DNA of 64,000 nt. Origin: Amia ocellicauda (taxonomy: Eukaryota > Chordata > Actinopteri > Amiiformes > Amiidae). Location of the stretch: contig NC_089868.1 of NCBI RefSeq assembly GCF_036373705.1, forward strand, positions 13,932,520 through 13,996,519. The letters are read 5' to 3'. Made by a program: the position numbers and the translations under genes. Under the pieces are notes generated by a model. It was not told the DNA's origin. It was given only the letters and a program-made list of their open reading frames with translations, and did no database searches. Numbering within the stretch: the first letter of the stretch is position 1; each line of letters starts with the position of its first letter. Positions 60,301 through 64,000 of this stretch are shown in pieces.

Positions 60301-63300
60301 TCCAAGCACGTTGGTTGCCTGCATTTTTGGCTTATCTTTGTGTGTGTTGTTTTTCTTCGTCTGCGCTTCTTGTTGCTTAAACTAGTGTCTTTCATTTAGT
60401 GTCAGTCCCCCCCCTACAGAACTAAACTACATTTAGTCAAACAACTTTGATCTTATTTGGATTTCTTTTGATCAGCAAAAGAAGTGCTGGGATTGAAATC
60501 GGCTCTGAATTGTATGTCCTTCTTTGTAAACCTTCATTGTTTTTCTTTTCATAAAGATTCCCAGACTCCCAGATGAAGAGATTAAATAAACCAAAACCGA
60601 CCTATGTATCAAAATACACAATCTCACAGTGACCCTGTTGTTTTAGGAGCCAGCAGCGGTGGGGAGATGGTCTGCACGATATGTCAGGAGGAAAGTTCAG
60701 AGGCACCCAATGAAATCGTCATCTGTGATAAGTGCGGGCAAGGTAAACCCTGACTTCAGTTTGTGAGACAAATGAATACATCAAACTGGACTGCTGATTG
60801 AAAATGCCCTCTTTATATCACAGGTTATCACCAATTATGCCATGCACCAAATATCGATTCCAGTGTGATTGCTTCTGATGACAAGTGGCTATGCCGTCAG
60901 TGTGTGTTTGCAACTACAACAAAGGTGCAAAACATTACATTTGAACTTAAATAAATGTAAATATCCATCTGTATTTCTGTTTTCTACATCTTATAGGTAT
61001 ATAAAAAATAAATGTCTTGTGGATGTATATACTCTTTTGGCTTTTGTTTGTAGTTGACATTTTAAAACCCATCTTTATTAATTCAATTTAAGGATGTGTT
61101 TTGAATTCCTGTTGGTGTGTATTTTTCTTTCAGAGAGGAGGTGCTCTAAAGAAAGGACCGAATGCCAAAGCCCTGCAAGTCATGAAGCAATCATTACCAT
61201 ACGCGTTGGAGGACCTTGTGTGGGACGAGGGCCATAAAACTAACATCCAGCAATGTTACTGTTACTGTGGAGGCCCTGGCGAGTGAGTGTGTCGTTGTTT
61301 ACCCTGTCAGGTTAATAAATCTGCAGTACCAAGTTTGTGTGTGTGTTTTCATAAGGCTTTTACCACACCCACTACTGAAGGGTCCTTTCTAGTATTTAAA
61401 AAAACATCAGCTTAGCACACTATTACATTGAATTAGTGCAGACATAGCCAGTGTCCTATGGTTAATTTTAACAGTCTGATGCTCAGTCAAAGCACCTACT
61501 CATGTGTGTAAGTTAGATTTATTACTGACACCATAAAATACTCATAATTCATAAACAGTATTTTGATGTTCCTTAATGCAGGTCCTTGTCTCATGTGTGT
61601 GTGGGTAATTGTATCAATGATGAACCACAATCATTGAATTAATGTTTCCTTCTTTTGCAGCTGGTATCTGAAGATGCTTCAGTGTAGTAAATGTAAGCAG
61701 TGGTTTCACGAGGCGTGCATACAGTGTTTTCAGAAGCCAATGCTCTATGGGGACAGGTGAGTGTGTGCCCTTTGTTGGCTACATTTTATATACATTTTGC
61801 TCGTATCAAACCTCAAACAATCTTTCTTGTCCTAGGTTCTATGTATTTATTTGTTCAGTTTGCAATTCTGGACCAGAGTACCTCAAACGTCTGCCGTTAA
61901 GATGGTAAGTCTGAATTTATTACAACCATTTGAACTCGTGTGGAATAGTAATTACACTACCACATCCATAGGAATGCTTGCTTGACATATTGGAAATATT
62001 TACGTCCTAATCATGTCAAGTAAAAGTTTTTTTTACTTCTGTTTACTTACAATTTCTCAGCATTTTCTCCTTTCTGAATTGAAGCTTGATAACATTTTAA
62101 TGGAATACAATTACGACTAAACTGAAATAATAATGCCAGGCATTAGTGGGCATAATTGCATTTTAAATGTTCTCTCCTCACAGGGTGGATGTGGCACATC
62201 TGAGCCTTTACAACCTAAGTGTTATTCACAAGAAGAAGTATTTTGATTCAGAGTTGGAGCTAATGGCATACATTAACGAAAACTGGGACAGACTACAACT
62301 TGGAGAAGTAAGGCTTTTTTTTATTTTTTTATTATTTTTAGTCTCGGGGAAGTGTTTGAGTAATTATGAGGTAAATGCACAAGATTGCATTGATTCAATT
62401 AACTAAAACATTATCTTATTGTTTTTCTCAGTTTGGCCTTAAGCTATAATAACCATGTTGGCATTACAGTTGGGTGACTGCGTTGTTAAATTGCATTGAT
62501 TTAACAGTGATTTTGGAGGACAAGTATTGAACATTGTGAAGTGTAATTTTAAGGACTCGGATTAATCAAATGGGGATATTTAGAAAGTACCCACATTTTA
62601 TAACTATTTATAAGTTTAGGAATTAAATACATTATGCAAAAGTACTGTGACATCAAACATTAAATGACAGTATGAATGTGTTGATAGCAACATTTATTTT
62701 TATTTCTGTTTCAGCTTGGGGATACCCCCAAATCTGAAAGATATGACAGTATTCTTGAAGCACTGAATAAAAACAAAACCATGTAAGTTCCAATGTCTAA
62801 TAACCTTTTTTCTTTCTTGCTTATTTCTTACTTGTTGACATGGTGATTTTAACCTTTCTCTTACTTTGTGATTTTTAAGGTTTATGTCTGGAAAGGAAAT
62901 CAAGAAAAAGAAGCATTTGTTCGGGCTGAGAATCCGCTTTCCACCAGCGCCTCAGAACACGGACTCGAAAACCGAGCGAGAGCCAGAGAGGGCTTCTCAC
63001 GAGATCAAAATCAAAGGCAGGAAGTCCACAAAGCCCATTCCAGATACCAGGTCAGAGGAGTCATTCAATGAATGCCATTAAACGCGATCAGTGTGAACAA
63101 CCTTCATTGTTTTGGACTTGCGGCCTCTTAATACAACATGTGAGACTGTTGGATCGTTGTGCTTAAATTGTTGTTTTAAGTTCTAATCAACCTACTTTAG
63201 TTAGGAATCCTGATCGTTTTTTAAATCGTTTATTTAAATAGTGAATGTAATCAGTGTGTTTTATTTTAAGTGCAGGAAAAGGTCATTTGTCCTTATTTTG

Positions 63301-63841
63301 TGTGTTTTGTTTCCAGTGAGTTGACAAATGGAGTAGTACGGAAAGGAAAACGAAAGCATGTGGGTCATGCACTTGAAACAATTGCAAAACTGAGACGGTC
63401 TGCTGAACTCTCGTCCCAGGTTAGCAGTTCATGTTTATCTTGTTGAATTGATACCTGTAAAGATTCCTTTTAATTCAAGAAAGTAAAGCTTTGAGAGAGG
63501 TGTCTGTCTTTCTTTGCATACGTGCTTCAAGGTGATGTTGTACACGTATGTACTTCAAGTCTTCCCTGAATCATAAACTTCTTTCTATAACAGGTCGAGA
63601 AACCATTAGTGCCAGAGAACAACACGTTAGATCTACTTGCTTCTAAGAGGTAAGCCTTTCGAGCTGAACTAAGTAATTTTTGTCTGTTTGTTTTTGTTAT
63701 ATATGACTTAATTGATTTTTCCATTTCATGCTTTGGCAGAAGTGATAAGTCTGCACACTCTTCAAGTACCTCAGACGTGGAATCGATTGGTGCAACGAGT
63801 ACCACTGAAACTACCTCAACAAGCATTTCGAGACAGTCAAG
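57332..63841 (+). CDS. mtf2: Metal response element binding transcription factor 2 (Polycomb-like 2), 3' end outside window
   Basis: Coding exons are 57332-57336, 58539-58737, 58958-59039, 60647-60742, 60824-60924, 61134-61282, 61661-61756, 61836-61904, 62184-62307, 62715-62782, 62880-63050, 63317-63419, 63594-63649 and 63740-63841. They join in frame to 473 codons plus 2 bases, of about 590 expected. The last donor (GTAATG at 63,842) shows the gene continues. Exon 1 contributes only ATGAG. Domain order is Tudor (about 45-100), PHD1 (105-154), PHD2 (202-252) and an extended-homologous winged helix (about 266-365), followed by a poorly conserved Ser/Thr-rich linker. The C-terminal SUZ12-binding region is off the window. 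The protein recruits PRC2 to unmethylated CpG DNA and reads H3K36me3. Intron 3 has a GC donor. Confidence 0.96.
58165..58212 (-). repeat. SINE-tail-like fragment in mtf2 intron 1
   Basis: The motif TTGGCAGACGCCCTTATCCA marks a fragment of the same dispersed fish repeat type as those at 19,478 and 22,660. The remainder of the element is not recognisable. Confidence 0.55.
58539..59039 (+). CDS. mtf2: mtf2 exons 2-3: Tudor domain
   Basis: Exon 2 (to 58,737) and exon 3 (from 58,958) encode [20 protein letters not shown], then [20 protein letters not shown]. Trp56, Tyr62 and Phe80 occupy positions of the H3K36me3 aromatic cage. The fourth position is Ser86 and not aromatic, as I recall for MTF2 compared with PHF1. 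Exon 3 ends G|GCAAGT, a GC splice donor. Confidence 0.93.
59040..60646 (+). other. mtf2: mtf2 intron 3 (GC-AG)
   Basis: 1.6 kb intron beginning GCAAGT and ending TTTTAG. No repeats or RNA genes were recognised. The GC donor is required to keep frame with exon 4. Confidence 0.85.
60647..60924 (+). CDS. mtf2: mtf2 exons 4-5: first PHD finger
   Basis: Exons 60,647-60,742 and 60,824-60,924 encode a complete C4HC3 set: Cys105, Cys108, Cys122, Cys125, His130, Cys133, Cys151 and Cys154. The finger is followed by FATTTK. The intervening intron is only 81 bases. Confidence 0.94.
61134..61904 (+). CDS. mtf2: mtf2 exons 6-8: linker and second PHD finger
   Basis: Exons 61,134-61,282, 61,661-61,756 and 61,836-61,904 begin [19 protein letters not shown] and then give PHD2 with cysteines in CYCYCGG (202-206), Cys219, Cys222, His227, Cys230, Cys249 and Cys252. 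The finger ends in [12 protein letters not shown]. Confidence 0.94.
62184..63050 (+). CDS. mtf2: mtf2 exons 9-11: winged-helix (EH) domain
   Basis: Exons 62,184-62,307, 62,715-62,782 and 62,880-63,050 encode [20 protein letters not shown], the NENWDRL helix and [20 protein letters not shown]. By my count Lys338 and Lys339 sit in the wing loop, the residues known in mammalian MTF2 to contact CpG-containing DNA. Confidence 0.93.
63317..63841 (+). CDS. mtf2: mtf2 exons 12-14: low-complexity linker, gene runs off window
   Basis: Three short exons (63,317-63,419, 63,594-63,649, 63,740-63,841) are spliced at consensus sites. They encode a basic segment ([20 protein letters not shown]) and then a Ser/Thr-rich stretch. 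Similarity to mammals is weaker here, as expected for this linker. Exon boundaries are supported by maintained frame. Confidence 0.85.
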
Positions 63842-64000
63842 GTAATGAACTATCTTGAGATACCTCTTTGGGTCATGTCCCTTCATAGTACTTAACTTAA
63901 ATGACCCCCAAAATCTGCTTTGTCTTTATTTAATCAAGTATTAGACATGTTAAGTATTGGTGAAACAAGGGTTGTTCAGTACATATATTCATTAAATACA

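Overview
The window is vertebrate nuclear DNA, most likely from a ray-finned fish. Three protein-coding genes with GT-AG introns are recognisable: rpl5, dipk1a (FAM69A) and mtf2. They keep the order and orientation known from other vertebrates (EVI5 - RPL5 - DIPK1A - MTF2; human 1p22). Several fish-type Tc1/mariner elements, hAT MITEs and a CR1/L2-like LINE lie between and within them. The LINE 3' end and the repeat mix suggest a non-teleost ray-finned fish (gar, bowfin or sturgeon type) or an early-branching teleost. That placement is inference from memory of repeat families.

Layout. 1-13.4 kb is non-coding, AT-rich, and contains one dead LINE (about 10.58-12.09 kb, minus). It is probably 5' intronic sequence of evi5, whose candidate first exon and GC-rich promoter lie at about 13.45-14.1 kb on the minus strand. 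14.1-19.6 kb is an intergenic spacer with a diverged tandem repeat, a dead Tc1 element and two hAT MITEs. rpl5 (plus) has eight coding exons from 19,770 to 23,625, a TOP-type promoter, and a C/D-box snoRNA in intron 6 that matches SNORD21. dipk1a (minus) has five coding exons totalling 428 codons between 25,503 and 55,683. Its first coding intron is about 25.7 kb and holds two near-identical Tc1 copies set in (TA)n tracts, a third decayed Tc1, a hAT MITE and one Tc1 element with an uninterrupted DD34E transposase. mtf2 (plus) starts at 57,332 and runs off the right edge after 14 exons (473 codons).

Functionally the genes are independent. rpl5 encodes a 60S ribosomal protein that carries 5S rRNA, and its intron carries a 28S methylation guide. 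dipk1a encodes an ER type II membrane protein of the FAM69 family. mtf2 encodes the Polycomb-like Tudor/PHD accessory subunit of PRC2. The genes are arranged divergently (evi5/rpl5 and dipk1a/mtf2) and convergently (rpl5/dipk1a). I found no convincing new system. The most interesting details are the shared frameshift in the two Tc1 copies, the intact transposase with its 44-bp hairpin, a GC-AG intron in mtf2, and the candidate evi5 exon.
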